Positions 22,525 through 34,581 are shown, numbered from the stretch's first letter. The stretch is 64,000 nt of DNA from Podaxis mareebaensis (GCA_018524725.1 JAEUWP010000139.1:310001-374000), one strand, 5' to 3'. Notes: a model not told the origin generated them from the letters alone. Program-made: numbers and translations.

Positions 22525-24762
22525 ATGTTACTTCGTCGTTATCTTCACACTCGAATCCACCCCCCGAAAATTAATGTTTCTGCCTCAGCACCAAGGAGCG
22601 GCCACTCAGATGGACTCCGAACAAGTGGCCCTTTACGGCTTCATTGCCTCAGCGACGCGTCGACGCCAACCAGCGCGTCGAGAACGGAACGAGGATTGTC
22701 TGACCAAGCAAACAGGTTTTCCACCAACATTGGGGAAAAGGTCTCACTGGGGACTCAGTCTCCCAAGACTGATGTCGCCTCCGGAGAACTAACTAGAGGC
22801 CAATCCCTAGAGGATCTCAAGCAGGCACTAAGCTCCGGCAATCCCACCCTCATTGAGGATAGTGTAAAGGACCTTCTGCGGCGCGAGGGTAAATGGCGGG
22901 ACAAGTCACAAACTTGGGACCTCGTTGTCCAGGATTTCGTCTTACGCGTTCTCTCATTACCGACTCTTCAAGCGGTCCTCTCCGCCATCAGACCTCGCAC
23001 CGTCCATCTTTCTGCGGCCGCCATCACACAACTTGTACAGCGATTACTGTCGCCAAGCCAATCGGAAGACGTTGAACGATTGTTAACGCTTCTTCACCTT
23101 CATGTGCTCTACCTCCTACGACACTCGCGTCGCGTCCGGAGCCATTCTGTCACCTATATTCCCCCTTGCATCATACGGCCCTCTTTCATTTTCCTCAATG
23201 CATTTCTCTCTATCGACCAGAAGAAAGCGATGGCCATCTTTCACGCTCTAGTCGATTCGGGCCACATTCCGTCGGAAGCAATGGTTGATTCGTCCTCGTC
23301 GCAAACCCTCGAGCAGATTATTAGTATGTCGCTCGTTAAAGCAAGTTTATACTGGAATTGGAAGGACATTGCCGAAGACATCCTAGAACGTTTGCTTCAG
23401 CCCACCTCCGCTCCCGACTCTTTTACAGTCAGACACGCTACTGATTGCTTATACACACTTCTGATATCACCTTCGCCTAATGACCTTCATCGTTGTTTTA
23501 ACCTAATTCGTCTTCTCCATCCTCACTCTCCTGTCCCCGATGCTCTGGTCCGCCAATTCTATCAATGTGCGGTTGACATCAATGTTCCTTCTGTCGCTGA
23601 AGAGATGTATGACTTCTCACGGGAGTCTACAGTTCTCGACGCCCACTCTTATCCGGCACCTCGAGGAAGGGCGCTGACCTGGCTCATGACCTACTTGGCA
23701 GAGGAGAGCAAGAAGGCATATCTTGTCCGGATTTTGGCATCCGATGTCGTCCAAAACGACATACCTATCCCAGTGGACCAACGTTCGAACTTTATTTCCA
23801 CCATCGCTGAAAGAGGCCTTGCATCTCCGGCTCGAGCATTGTGGGAGCGATATTCTGTTGGGAAAGACGGCTCTATCATCCTTGGAGATTCTTCTCTAAT
23901 GTTACGCATGTCCAGCCTTTTCACCAACTTGGCTCGCCATAAAGAGTCTAAGGCGGATAGCCCGGAGGACGATATCTCATATATGATTGAAATGCGAAAG
24001 GTAGAGGAGTTGCGGTCGTTCGTCGAGCATATCATCATGAAGTTCAAGGAGCATCACGAACCATGGGAGGATGCAGATCATCGGGCTATGACATCGTATG
24101 CTAGAGCCTGCTTCATCGTCGGAAAAAACGCGGAAGGATTTGACATCTTCAAAGTCCTTTTGAAGCGGTTAGAACTCCCCGACTTGTATGATGTCAATGT
24201 CGCGTTGAGCGCCATTGCCAAACAAGCACCAGAAGCTGCTGGCAGGATGGTTGGGAAAATGGAGAAGTATGGCGTACGGCCGGACGCTGTCAGTATTGGG
24301 ACAGTGCTGCATCATGCATCGACGCAGCGGTGCAAGGGTGTTGTGGAGGAGATGATACATCGGGTTCTGGCGATCCCGCGAATTCACTCTGACGTGAAAG
24401 CATTCGGTGCTCTCGTTAGAGCTGTGGTACAGCCGGAGAAGGACGAAACGAGAGAGACCCGTGTCCTCAAACTTCAGAGCGCCTGGGAGCTCGTTCACCA
24501 GTTCACCAAAAAGAAAACTCTGATTTCCACGCAACTCGGCAATTACCTCGTTTCCTTGGCTATAGAAGCACAAGATGCCAGCTTGGCCTTCAAGTTTTGG
24601 GATGCACTGCTGAAGGACAGCGCAGAGTACGATGATGAACGGCAACGTCGGCAACGCAATGCCATTGTCGTCCTCACCTTGGCGCAGAACATGCGAGCAG
24701 AGATCAGTGGAACGGACGCTCGTATGATCATCAACCAGATAAAGAAGCGAGATGGGAAATAG
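22525..24762 (+). CDS. Pentatricopeptide-repeat protein, probably mitochondrial
   Basis: This is a single 745-residue open frame without introns. The N-terminus (MLLRRYLHTRIHPPKINVSA) is rich in Arg and hydrophobic residues and lacks acidic ones, which fits a mitochondrial targeting peptide. The remainder is almost entirely helical, with pentatricopeptide-like units. The clearest are FIVGKNAEGFDIFKVLLKRL, ALSAIAKQAPEAAGRMVGKM followed by EKYGVRPDAVSIGTVLHHAS, and VDSGHIPSEAM. PPR proteins of this kind bind organellar RNA and act in processing, stability or translation. The specific target cannot be read from the sequence. The lack of introns contrasts with neighbours on both sides but is not unusual for PPR genes. 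The repeats are degenerate, so a few could instead be generic TPR-like helices. Confidence 0.75.
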   Translation: MLLRRYLHTRIHPPKINVSASAPRSGHSDGLRTSGPLRLHCLSDASTPTSASRTERGLSDQANRFSTNIGEKVSLGTQSPKTDVASGELTRGQSLEDLKQALSSGNPTLIEDSVKDLLRREGKWRDKSQTWDLVVQDFVLRVLSLPTLQAVLSAIRPRTVHLSAAAITQLVQRLLSPSQSEDVERLLTLLHLHVLYLLRHSRRVRSHSVTYIPPCIIRPSFIFLNAFLSIDQKKAMAIFHALVDSGHIPSEAMVDSSSSQTLEQIISMSLVKASLYWNWKDIAEDILERLLQPTSAPDSFTVRHATDCLYTLLISPSPNDLHRCFNLIRLLHPHSPVPDALVRQFYQCAVDINVPSVAEEMYDFSRESTVLDAHSYPAPRGRALTWLMTYLAEESKKAYLVRILASDVVQNDIPIPVDQRSNFISTIAERGLASPARALWERYSVGKDGSIILGDSSLMLRMSSLFTNLARHKESKADSPEDDISYMIEMRKVEELRSFVEHIIMKFKEHHEPWEDADHRAMTSYARACFIVGKNAEGFDIFKVLLKRLELPDLYDVNVALSAIAKQAPEAAGRMVGKMEKYGVRPDAVSIGTVLHHASTQRCKGVVEEMIHRVLAIPRIHSDVKAFGALVRAVVQPEKDETRETRVLKLQSAWELVHQFTKKKTLISTQLGNYLVSLAIEAQDASLAFKFWDALLKDSAEYDDERQRRQRNAIVVLTLAQNMRAEISGTDARMIINQIKKRDGK

Positions 24763-25460
24763 GAGTCTGAATGTACTGCTTGTAGAGTCTAGCTGTTAGG
24801 CCTCTTTCGAGTGGAGGCGTTAGATATTGTATATCGTTTGGGCTCTTACCTGGTTATGTCACTCGGTGACACTGGTGTCAAGGGTTATAATTAGAGGGAT
24901 TCAACTTATTTTCACGTGGCACAAACCTGGAAGCGTTGGCGGTCTGGGGGATGGTTCGCAGCGGGAGGAAAGGATCCGCGGAACCCCCCGTGTCGAGCAG
25001 ATCAACAACGAGTGGCCCAAAAGATAAAAAGAATTCTTTCCGGACTTGATGAAAAATGCCGACGAGTCGCTTACGGTGGCATTGAAAGGACCGATTGATG
25101 AGATCAAAAACAAGAGGAGGGTCCAAAATGAGGCGGGTGTGCCAGAGTTCTGGATCCGGAGATTGGCCGAGCCCTGGTTGCAGTGGGAACAGACTGTTCT
25201 CGTGATATCGATCCATGTTGGGATCCACGCGCCAGAGATTGGACTGTTGCTCACTCTTAAGTGAATGCCCGTTTTTGATCTATTCGATATAAATCATTGG
25301 AAGAACGCCTTTTGAGTTTACACAGCGCCCGAGCCGTAAACAACTGTGCCACGGGAACAACAAACATTCCATCGCCTCAAAACTCGAGACACAACTCTCC
25401 GCAAGTCTCGTCTACCCCGCATCCCGTCGCATCCTATAATCGTTCCTCTCCCCCACGATC
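24763..25460. other. Intergenic, 698 bp, upstream of the Zn2Cys6 factor
   Basis: This contains the PPR gene 3' end and the promoter of the transcription factor. Overlapping open frames on both strands between 24880 and 25260 mirror one another and match nothing, so I do not call a gene. Confidence 0.5.
25288..25294 (+). promoter_or_regulatory. TATA-like element for the Zn2Cys6 gene
   Basis: GATATAAATC lies about 170 bases before the ATG at 25461. A TATA role is plausible from sequence and distance only. Confidence 0.3.
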
Positions 25461-28293
25461 ATGCCTGCAGCTCGACCAAAGAAAGAGAATAGCTCAGCCA
25501 CGCCTCCTTCCGACGATGGGCATCTGAAGGAATCACAATCCGAAAACAGCAAGAGCAAGAGAAAGTATGTCCCAATTGCCCGATCTTTTTCCGTGCCCTT
25601 TCTACGTACTCGCCCTCCTCACCCCCGCATTCCCCACCCTTTTATCGCCCCGCACTTCGTCGCCTTCTGACGTTGCTGTCACCGCCCTATGACTCTTTGT
25701 CTTCCTGTCAACACAATCTAACCATCTGCCATGCTTTCTATTAGGCGTCAATCACAGAGTTCGTTTTTATTTCTTGCTTCGCTGTGCGGTCCTTCTAATG
25801 TAAAACTATCTTAATTCAGGCTGTGATGCTTGCAGAGCCCGTAAAGTGCGCTGTGCGAGGGAGAATCCTGACGATCCCAAGCAGTCCTGCAAGCACTGCA
25901 TCACACTTGGCATCCCATGCACATATGAGTATCAGCCCAAAAAACGGGGCCCTCCCAACCTGTGAGTTGAAATTTTACGTAGGAGAAGCTTCTAGTGATC
26001 GGCTCGCCAAGCTATCTACGACGTCTACAGGAAGCCGCTGCGGCTGCGGCCGCGAATCAGCCCGAAAATCAGAACGAGCCCGAAAACACTACATCCCCTG
26101 TCTCCAGTGTAGCAAGCCCTCCCAAGAGCGTGATTTCACCCTCCTTGGGATCGAAGAGCCCTCCGGGATACCTCGAACCGTCACTGAATCCGCTCCCACC
26201 TGCATCTGTCCCCTTGCCTCCGTCTCGGTACCCCATAGCTGCGGATTCTTACCATCCTCACTATAATCAAAATCAGGTTACTTCGACATATCCCAGCCTC
26301 CGCCCAAGTGAACCTGCCACCAATGGAAATTCCTTGCTTAACTCTCACACGTCGCCCAAAACGGAAGAACCCCACTCCTACAATTCCCAGTCTGATCAGT
26401 ACAACTCCTACCCCTTGTATAGTTGGTCATACAAGCAACATCAACCACCGCCTATCCCACCGCCCAGTACCGTTCCCCCTTTGTCTTACTACTATAGGCC
26501 GCGGCGACTGGAAGAAATCGCGCCAAGAGATACGATTTCCCTCATCATTGCCCTATTTTTTGATTTCGTATACCCCTTGACTCCATGCATCCACAAGCCT
26601 TCTTTTATGGCCGATCTTCACGCGCGACGGGAAGAACGCGACCCTCTCTTTTTCGCACTGGTCATGTCTACGGTGGCCTCAACGCTGGTTCAGGTTCCTA
26701 GATCATACCTGCCTATGGAGCGACCGGTTGTGCGAAAACTGGCTCAAGTACGTTCTTGCCCATCGGGGTACGCCTAAGAGACTGACAGCCTGTGAACTAG
26801 ACTTGCTATGAAGCCAGCCGACATATTTCGGTTGCTTCTTATGATCCCCCGACTTCTATGCATGTGGTTATCCGTTACTTGTGGGTCAAGTTTATTATGA
26901 CCGAGATCGTCGATTATTGAAGATTCAATCAACAGTGATTGTATTTATCATTTTTGTGAAGGACATGATGCTACGCAGCATGCGGCTTTCGGTGAAGCGG
27001 CACATATTGCTGTCACGCTGCGCATGCATGAGGAGGCTTCCTATGAGGGACTAGATCCCATTGAATGCGAGGTTCGGCGCCGCACTTTCTGGTTACTATT
27101 TGGAGGTAAGCAACCGACCCGGTTCCTTCTTTCTCTCATTGACTGTTTCCCACAGCGGATAAGTCCATGTCGATTCTGCTCGGTCGTCCAATTTGTCTAA
27201 GAGACGAGGATTGCACCGTTCATTTCCCCAAAGAACTTGATGACGAATAGTATGTTTCATTCATTTCACTTTAATTCATTATGTTCGCTTATTAACTGTT
27301 CCTTGTCCCTTAGTATCACGCCCAGCGCTTACCTGCCACAGCCCCACGGAAAAACAGCGATTGTTTCGGGTCTTAACTACATCTCCAGAATCTTTGCGCT
27401 ACTCGGTGAAATCCTAGTCCGCATCCGGGTGGATAAGCGCTCTCCCCCTCAGGGCCAATTTGCTACTGCCAGACTGGAGGAAGTGCAGTCACTTCACACG
27501 AGGATCCTTGCCGCCCTCAGCCACGCACCAGAGCCTCTGCGACTCAAGCAAGTACATTCCCAAGCCCACATTCCACCGGAATACGGGGGCGCGGGTTTCA
27601 GGCAAGCCACCTTTGCCGAAGTCAAGGATTTCTTCGACAATCCCAACGCTTCCCGCGCCAATGCGTTGAATCCGTTCCTTGTCATGCAGGCGAATCTGTA
27701 CGTTACACAGGTGAGAGTACCCACATTGATGAATATCACGCTTTACTGACCAGCCGCATAGCAACTGGTCCGATTTGTCATTGAGCAATATCGTGATGAG
27801 CTCCTCATGTCACTACAAGGCAGCCTCGACGAGCAACAGGTTGCGGAAGATCGTGAGGTGGTTGCGAGTGACCTCTTGAATATTCTGCACAGGTAAATTG
27901 GTCTGCTGACTTCACCGTTCAACGTAGATTAAATTACTATTATAGCATTCCTATCCAATCTATCGCCACAAACGGACCAAGCTTGGTTCATAAAGTGCGA
28001 TTCGTCGCGTCAACCCTGCTTGACGCTGTACGGAAGGCGGAGACTGCTCCTGCCTCGGCTGCGCGGGCGCATGCCTACCTTTGTGAGTGAACTTTCTTTC
28101 TATCATCAATAAACGCAGCCTCCTGACTCGTTTCCTCAGGGGACTTCCTCAGTATCCTTTCCGAGATTGAACGAAACTATTTGTGAGCCATTTGTGTTTT
28201 GTGGGGCCATGAAATAAAGCTAACTTGTATTCCAGGCTTGATGACGATCGAGATGGAACATCGAGTGGTGACGGAATGACGATGGTGGGATGA
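25461..28293 (+). CDS. Zn2Cys6 fungal transcription factor with Fungal_trans domain
   Basis: This is a nuclear DNA-binding regulator. After a short basic N-terminus (MPAARPKKENSSATPPSDD, then KSKRKRRQSQS) comes the binuclear zinc cluster, with six cysteines in CDACRARKVRC and CKHCITLGIPC (about 25820-25920). It is followed by the basic linker YQPKKRGPPN. A long Ser/Pro/Gln-rich region leads into the Fungal_trans domain: LEEIAPRDTISLIIALFFDF, then VYPLTPCIHKPSFMADL, AAFGEAAHIAVTLRMHEE, RRRTFWLLFGADKSMSILLG and RPICLRDEDCTVHFP. The C-terminus (SIATNGPSLVHKVRFVASTL) is typical of this family. About ten short introns are needed and the protein is about 740 residues. The genes it regulates are unknown; no pathway cluster surrounds it. 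Confidence 0.92.
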
Positions 28294-28657
28294 ATTAATG
28301 TTTGCAAACTTGCGGGTGTTGGACGTCTTTTTCCTTGAATAATGTTGCTGACGATCTTTTTCATATACCCTTGATGAAAGAGCCTTATGTATTTTATATA
28401 TTTTGTATTTCGGGTTCCTTCAACACATGTAGCCTTGATTAACTTAAGCCTAATGCCAAGAGTCGTGCATTATGTACAGCATTGAAGTGTACCAGTCTCT
28501 ACATACCTCGGGAATTGCCGGTCTCGATCAATTGCTGCAGCCGACACGGTTTCGTTCAAACGATACATAAGACGACGCGTCCCTCAAGCGTCCCATAATC
28601 TAAACGACCAGAACAACCCGACTATTCGCATCTGGGCTCGCGAGCGACCCGTGGGAC
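28294..28657. other. Intergenic, 364 bp, upstream of AOS1
   Basis: The two flanking genes are both plus strand. The stretch holds the transcription factor 3' end and the AOS1 promoter. No RNA gene or repeat was seen. Confidence 0.5.
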
Positions 28658-30035
28658 ATGGATACTTCGAGTGGCCAAATGTCACAACCTTCTAACCCAG
28701 CAAGCATGTTAACGGAGGAGGAAGCAACACGCTACGATCGCCAAATGAGATTATGGGGGATAGAGGCACAACAAAGGTGGTAGTTTTACAAGCATAACCA
28801 TACTTCCTCGGCCCTCATACTCTAATGCTATGTACAGAATGAGAAATGCTGTTATTCTAGTCCTGAGACTCCGCGGCGTCGCTACCGAAGCCATTAAGAA
28901 TATGGTACTTGCGGGAATTGGGAAGTTGATCATTGTAGATGGTGGTGACGTTGCTGAGGAAGATTTAGGATGTGGGTTCTTTTTCAGAGATGAGGATGTC
29001 GGGCGAAAAGTAAGGTTACCACACATCCTCTTCGGACTCGGACATTCAATGGCGATTTGTCGGGGCATTTTTTTGTTTTCAGAGACTTGACGTCGCCAAA
29101 CCTAGAATCGAAAGCTTAAACCCCCTCGTGAATGTGGAGACACTCACCGACCCGTCTGTTTTGGAAGGCCTCGCTTTCGAGGATCTCGTGCAACAAGTTG
29201 ATCTAGTCTGCGTCACAGATCACGATAGGGAGAGTCTTGTACGTCTTCTCTCTTCTTTTCTTGGTGACTCGACTTCTGATATCCATGGTAGGTTGGCATT
29301 AATGAAATATGCCGCCGCTACAGAAAACCCTTTTATGCAGGGGGTTCTTACGGCTTTTTCGGTTACATATTCTGTGATCTTCTAGACCATGAATACCTTT
29401 CACCGTAAGTGCTTTATGGCTGTGGTCATGCCAGAGGTTCGTTTGACCTTCCTGGTGCCCCTAGAGACCGTACTGCGCCGAAGGAAGCTCCCCGTAATGT
29501 CAAAAACAAGGCTACATACCGTCAACTTGCAGATGCCCTGCAATACAAATGGACAAGACTGACCAAGCGGCAAACAAAAGAGGTTAATCCTGCTTTATTT
29601 TTCAGCATCCTTGGTACGATTATTTCCTTTTCTCGGCCGCGATGGTCTCTGATATTACCAGGACTCTGGCAATACGAGTTCTCACACCGGGAATTGCCAA
29701 TAGATGCTACCTCGGCCGCTGAAATCCAACTCATTGTAAACTCCCTGATATCAACGGCCGATGTTAACAAGCAAGTGTTGAGGGAAGTACCCCTAGATCT
29801 CATCGAGTAGGGTCCTTCTCGAGCCACCAGGATTGCTCCACTAATTCCGGGCTTTTTCCTCAGGTCGCTATCTAACGGTGCTAGACACGAATTCAATCCA
29901 GTTTGTGCAATAATTGGAGGAGTCCTCGGTCAGGACATCCTCAAAGCCCTCGGCGGTCGGGACCCTCCTATTGCCAACTTCTTCATCTTCGATGGAAATA
30001 CAGGCGGAGGCACGGTTTGCCGTCTCAATATGTAG
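28658..30035 (+). CDS. AOS1: SUMO-activating enzyme E1 subunit 1
   Basis: Aos1/SAE1 pairs with Uba2 to adenylate SUMO in the nucleus. The start at 28658 (MDTSSGQMSQPSN) leads to ATRYDRQMRLWGIEAQQRMR, the canonical E1 opening. Next come ILVLRLRGVATEAIKNMVLA and IIVDGGDVAEEDLGCGFFFR, then DVAKPRIESLNPLV. An intron at about 29240-29290 splits the next block, and splicing yields INEICRRYRKPFYAGGSYGF and GYIFCDLLDHEYL. The C-terminus carries VCAIIGGVLGQDILKALGGR and ANFFIFDGNTGGG, ending CRLNM. About seven introns are present and the length is about 330 residues. The first glycine motif is degenerate (LRLRGVA), as expected of the half without the catalytic cysteine. No break is seen. Confidence 0.93.
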
Positions 30036-32925
30036 TGAGCGAAATCTAAAATATATGGATGTATACACGTACTTGATTGTCTAGGAGTTATTGAACCTCG
30101 CAGTTTTTCCGACAATTCATATCATCTTGAAAGAAGTCGCATCAGTGAACTCTGCTAATTTTTTCTCCGGAGGCCTGACCTTGGGTTGACGTAGGTATTG
30201 GGTTCTTCAGCGTGACTGCTAACTTCCATGTCAAGCCGATCTGATTCTGAGCTCCATTGTATAGATCATAAAACGACCTCCAGAATACATCTTCTCGAGA
30301 CCAAATCAGAGCCATCTCCCCAAGTTGAGTGTGAAAATCTTTTCAAATTGGGTTTGTCCTGACACCGGTATGCTCACGCATGTGAACAGTAATGCGTCGT
30401 TGTGACGGAGCTCATCTCCTTTCAAGACCTTCTTGTTCCGCTCAGCAGGCCTTCAAGAACCACGTTCCGTAACGAGAGCGTTCACGAGGTTGAGGTGACT
30501 GACGGAGCGCGACGCACGTTCGCTAAAGGCGCGACAATGCAAGGTTCATGTCAAAGGAACATCACAGTTTTACGATTCTACGAAAGTATCCACGATGAAT
30601 AAATATTGGGGAAGCTCGTCTTGAACCACCGTATATTTCTCCGAGGCTACCGAAATGGTCTACATCCGCATTCGCCCAAAGGGCTTTGGCCACGGAGATT
30701 GCCTCGAACAGAATGAGTTTAGGACGGACTTGCTGTTTCTGGATGAAGTCTACGGAAAGATGGGATCCTCTTGCCTACAAGGAAAGTCTATTTCATGCCA
30801 TGATACATGATGCCATCGACGGTTGGCTAATCCCGCAGGCATTCGCAACCGAACCTAGTCACTCCACAGCACTAGCTTTTCTACTTCTATTTACTGATGG
30901 TGGGAAACAGAGATGGTTGAATCGATTTGAGTCTCACCCCTTGTCTAGAACTGACATTGCTATAAGCCGCCAGCCATCAAGAATGACAGTTCAGGGCTCT
31001 CTCGTCTGACAATTTCGATAACGATCAACTGACTGTTTATAACGAGGTTTGAGGCCGATAACGACGCAGGTGAACCCATATTTGATTCCTTCCCAGCCGA
31101 TCTACTCTGATGGTTCATGACCTGAGGATGCTAATCTGAACGGGCCTTCCTCTTCTGATCACTACCCCAGACCCCGGATTTCGCCTTTCTTGGAACCCAC
31201 AGAAGCGCAAGTTAGTAATCCCATTTTTTGTTCCCAAAGGGCAGTCCGTATCAGAAACTGGTAGGCTGCTCAAGGTCAGGTCGACTCAGACGCGACGCGC
31301 CCCCTTGATTGTTGATTATACAAGGCTGCTGAATGAGTAAATGGTTTGCGTACGAAATTCCCTGATTCCCCAGACTGTATGCTTATTGCCATCGTTTTTT
31401 ATATTAGTTCGGAATGGCTCCCCAGTGTCTTAAACGCAACAAAGCGACAGGCAGCTAGAATTGAGGTCGAACCCCTCGGAGGAGGGCGCTGCATCTTCGG
31501 GAATACTTGCCAGGCGGCAAAGGATTCAGGGCACTTCGATTTCAATAACCGCAGGACGGGCATTTGCAGGTTTCTACTACCAGGGCAGGTTACTATAGGG
31601 AGCAAAGTCGGCGTTTAGGACGGTCAATTTCCAGTGATTGCCCAGAGGTACCGCAAGGGTGCCGTGGTGTCGTTTTTACACTCGAATCCCTGGCATCGCG
31701 TCTTAAATATGGGGTGATGCTTGTGCACCCCGTGGCGGCATTATACAGTCTACGGTGGATGATGGGCGACCTTATGCAAGTGGTGCAAGGGACGTTTACG
31801 GGACTGACAAAATTGCGACGCCTCAGTAAAGCGAGCCATCGGCTTCGGTACTTTTACTCTATGCCATCAGCTGATCGGGCCGTTTGGCACTTCCATTTCG
31901 ACTCGTATGAACCTCATGGAACTCCGTCTTCAAGAGGACATCGGGGGAGGCAATGGGTGGAGATAATAATCTTGTGCTCGTGCTTCTTCGCTCTGAAACT
32001 TTGAGGACTCGTGGTCGGATAAGCTCCACCGATATCGTGGCAAGCAGACACACGACAAAGGATTATTTGAAGACCCCACTTCGGATGGTGTCTTGTGGGT
32101 GGACATTCAATATTCAATATTCCCTGCTTCTGATGTCCCGGTCAGAGACCCAGAAGGCTGGCGGGGTTAAGAAACGCATCGGCGTCGGTATGACACGGGT
32201 AACTCAAGCTCGTGACCGAGGTCGAAAGATCGGTTTGTGTTCGGTCTCAGTTGTCACAGCCCGAGGGTGGTAAGGGATATGCTCGCCGCTGGGTACGTCT
32301 CGTACCCCTCCCTGGTGGCTATTCGGCTGAAATGCTTGTGTATGCCCCTCAAATCAGAATAATTTCGACCTCCATGTAAATCGAACGTACCCTTAGCCAC
32401 CTTTTCGTCTGTAGGCATGGCGGCCCGCGGAACGTCAGAAGAGGATCTGATGAGACAGACCTCAAAGGCTCAAACGAGGCAATGAGCAGGGTCGGACGCT
32501 GAAGGATCGGCATTGATAAAACGTTTTGACAAAAAGTTGCCCATATGTACGGCAACCTAACCGGAAACCGTGATTGTATCGGTTCGGCATTTTGGAACCA
32601 ACCCCTGACGACAGTTTCACCAAGTTTCCCCGTCTTTCTACGTTCACTCTCCAATGTCCGTGGCGTAGTCTGGCAACTCTCTCTGCGTCCTCACTTTGCG
32701 ATTTCAGATTCGCTTGACCGTTGCTAATACTCATGTATTTATTCCTGGATTTGTGAACGATTTAGCCACATGGAGGACTTGTGCGTGGAAACGACTTGTC
32801 AAATGTACTAGATCCATCCACTAATATCACAGCTATTGCTAAATACTCTCCGGAAATGGCACAATTTGTGTGTTACTGCGAGAAGCAAGAAGAAATTCGA
32901 CCAATTCTGACCAGCACTTAACACA
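30036..32925. other. Gene-poor stretch, about 2.9 kb
   Basis: This is the longest gap in the window. Open frames reach at most about 146 codons (plus 31564-32004), are opposed by frames on the other strand, and join into no recognisable protein by plausible splicing. I searched by eye for reverse transcriptase, transposase, integrase and terminal repeats and saw none. It could hold a non-coding transcript, a decayed gene or a lineage-specific gene. The right end must include the promoter of the flavoprotein gene. Confidence 0.5.
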
Positions 32926-34581
32926 ATGACGGACACGTACGACTGCATCGTTGTAGGCTCAGGCCATGCAGGCAGTTGTGCTGCTTTCTCTGCAGCTCAA
33001 TCAGGCTGTAAGAAAGGTATACCGCGAGTTTCCCCCGTATATCATAGTCTGAGGTCTTCCATTTAGTCTTGATTATCGACAAGTGTCCTCCCGAGTGGGC
33101 TGGAGGAAATGGCTACTTTACCGCGGGGGCGCATCGCACTGTGCATAGCGGTTTGGCGGACGTACTTGGTCTGGTTTCAAATGTTACGCCCTCACAGGCC
33201 TCCAGGATCGACTTGGAGCCTTATACCGCCGAGCAGTTTACTTCCGACATACAAAGACTTTCGAGCGGACGATCGGACCAGCACCTCGTTGGGGCAGTTG
33301 TGGGTGAATCAAGGCAAACTATCCAATGGCTTAAGGAGGATATCGGAGTCGACTTCATTATGTCGTTCAATCGACAGGCCTACGAAGTCAATGGTCGACA
33401 AGTATTCTGGGGAGGAATGGCTCTGAGCGTGAGGGAGGGAGGAAAGGGATTAATTCTAGCTCATTCTGAGGCCTTGGCCAGGATGAACGTTGAGAGGATG
33501 TTCAATGCCAAGGCTACGGATTTAATCATTCGGAATGGCCAGGTGGAAGGCCTCAAGGTACAGAAGCTTGGCGGCGGCGGCCAGACTTTGGACATCACTT
33601 TCAAATGCCCCTCTGTTGTCCTTGCCGCAGGAGGCTTTGAAGCAAATCGCGAGCTAAGAGAGAAGTTGCTAGGGGATGGATGGGGAATGGCCAGGGTGCG
33701 TCAAGCTTCTGAAGTTCGGGTTGATTCGTTAGTGAGGATGTTTTTAGGTGCGGGGGACGCCATATAATACCGGAGACGGCTTTGATATTGCAAGACGTGT
33801 TGGTGCCAAGATGATAGGAGATTGGGCTGGTTGCCACAGCACATGTTGGGATGCTAACGCCTCAGCTGAGCGAGGGGAACGCGAGCTCACGAATCAATTT
33901 ACAAAATCAGGATACCCTTTAGGCATCATGGTCAATGCCCGGGGAGAACGATTTGTGGATGAGGGGGAAGACTTCCGGAATTACACATACGCCAAGTTTG
34001 GTCGCGCAATATTGGCGCAACCGCAAGGAATCGCGTTTCAGATCTGGGACTCAAAGGTAGTCAGCAAATTAAGGCAGGAGGAGTATGGAAATGGGGTAGT
34101 GGAAAAGGTCTACGCTGACACCCTGGAGGAGCTTGCGGGGGAGCTCCTCAAGCGAGGACTTGAATCGACGGCACGAGATCGATTGGTGGAGACGATTCGA
34201 AGCTTTAACAAAGCCGTAGAGGCTCATCGAGCGCAGAATCCCGAGATACGCTGGGACCCTGCTGTCAAGGACGGCAAGGCAACCTTAGACTTGCTGCTTC
34301 CTAAGTCGAACTGGGCCCTTACCATCGACGAGCCACCGTTCATGGCTGTCAAGGTTGCATGTGGAATAACATTCACGTTCGGTGGACTCGCAATTGACCC
34401 CGCCAGTGCTGGCGTCATAAACGAAACGGGAGGAATAATTGGAGGACTTTATTGCACTGGGGAGATGGTTGGAGGACTGTTTTATGGAAACTATCCAGGT
34501 GGAAGTGGCTTGACTGCAGGAGCTGTGTTTGGTCGCAAGGCAGGTCAGAACGCTGCCATCCGAGCTTTAAGAATAGAGTAA
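32926..34581 (+). CDS. FAD-dependent oxidoreductase, TcuA/fumarate-reductase-like
   Basis: This flavoprotein belongs to the FAD_binding_2 (succinate dehydrogenase/fumarate reductase flavoprotein) superfamily. It begins MTDTYDCIVVGSGHAGSCAA, a dinucleotide-binding GxGxxG-type motif. Intron 1 restores frame into KVLIIDKCPPEWAGGNGYFT, then AGAHRTVH. The second conserved block is PSVVLAAGGFEANRELREKL. A second intron near 33700-33745 joins to RGTPYNTGDGFDIARRVGAK. The C-terminal block reads FGGLAIDPASAGVINETGGI and IGGLYCTGEMVGGLFYGNYP, then GGSGLTAGAVFGRKAG. Length is about 510 residues. The gene layout resembles tricarballylate dehydrogenases (TcuA), common in bacteria and scattered in fungi. 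The true substrate is not determinable here, and no membrane anchor or signal peptide is seen. Confidence 0.88.

Noticed and set aside
24878..25264. Opposed open frames upstream of the Zn2Cys6 gene
   Set aside because: Frames on both strands cover the same bases without any conserved motif, which is usual for stop-poor intergenic DNA.
31462..31482. GAGG-TCGAACC-CCTC hairpin resembling a tRNA T-arm
   Set aside because: The loop lacks the TTC core, and no acceptor, D or anticodon arms fit around it.
31564..32004. 146-codon frame in the gene-poor stretch
   Set aside because: No recognisable motif or supporting exon is seen; its length is within chance for a 2.9 kb stretch.
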